This document shows positions 63,946 to 64,000 of a DNA stretch of 64,000 nucleotides, one piece after another (positions within the stretch are counted from its first letter, which is position 1; every line of letters begins with the position of its first letter). Location of the stretch: assembly GCF_001613105.1 (NCBI RefSeq), contig NZ_BDBS01000001.1, positions 1 through 64,000 of the forward strand, read 5' to 3'. A program made the position numbers and the translations under genes. The stretch comes from Nocardia pseudobrasiliensis NBRC 108224. GTDB taxonomy: Bacteria > Actinomycetota > Actinomycetes > Mycobacteriales > Mycobacteriaceae. Below the pieces are notes generated by a model, which saw nothing but the letters and a program-made list of their open reading frames with translations, ran no database searches and was not told the origin of the DNA.

Positions 63946-64000
63946 TGTTCGCGCCCGCGCGAGTTACGATCCAGGCTGCTCTCGCGTATGCCCGGTTCGT

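Overview
The window is high-GC actinobacterial DNA, most likely from Nocardia or a close mycolic-acid relative. The evidence is gene content: a 2-oxoglutarate decarboxylase (Kgd) N-terminus, a DeaD helicase, an MptpB-type phosphatase, ESX-associated proteins including an EspG-like chaperone, paired FadE-type acyl-CoA dehydrogenases, a PknB-type kinase, and GTG starts with 4-base start/stop overlaps. No tRNA, rRNA, CRISPR array, insertion sequence or phage gene was recognised. All assignments come from reading the sequence; no database search was run.

Layout. 1-9.4 kb: start of kgd, a fused two-NBD ABC exporter, a small ESX-type protein, a three-gene ABC-2 operon, an AraC regulator with a VOC protein, and a glutathionyl-hydroquinone-reductase-like protein. 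9.4-14.6 kb: an enoyl-CoA hydratase, a truncated adenylate-forming enzyme, a PtpB-like phosphatase, a TetR-like protein without its HTH, a D-threonine-aldolase-like PLP protein and an orphan ribbon-helix-helix protein.

14.97-31.2 kb is the most notable region. A StrR/ParB-type regulator precedes a tightly coupled operon: lysine N6-hydroxylase, DAO-like flavoenzyme, cupin-MetRS didomain protein, AMP ligase, free ACP, GNAT, C45 Ntn-hydrolase, acyl-CoA dehydrogenase, a TE-KS-AT-ACP megaenzyme, an AurF-like diiron oxygenase and an MFS exporter. The first three match the known N-N bond-forming cassette that makes hydrazinoacetic acid from lysine and glycine. The next five look like ligation, N-acylation, oxidation to a hydrazone and deacylation on an ACP. 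The single PKS module, with its thioesterase fused unusually at the N-terminus, would then extend that unit. This combination suggests a hydrazone-, azo-, diazo- or pyridazinone-type metabolite that I cannot match to a known cluster. A StrR-consensus-like palindrome lies inside the regulator's own coding sequence. The right edge carries decayed halves of a transporter gene and an AraC gene.

32-44.4 kb: a RecB-like nuclease/SF1 helicase with an altered Walker B motif, a methyltransferase, an alpha/beta-hydrolase followed by a duplicated tail fragment, a small ESX island (WXG-like, PPE-like, EspG-like), a gamma-carbonic anhydrase, a phosphoribosyltransferase, a nitrilase-family amidohydrolase and DeaD with a strong terminator. 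44.4-64 kb: a secreted protein, a FadE pair, a lipoprotein, GNAT and SnoaL-like proteins, a flavin monooxygenase divergent from a TetR gene over a tandem operator, a degenerate phosphoribosyltransferase beside a stand-alone kinase-dimerisation-like protein, an FDOR-type protein, a TauD/CoA-transferase/HMG-CoA-lyase operon, an endonuclease IV-like protein, a Ser/Thr kinase, a PAP2 phosphatase and a MacB-like ABC pair.
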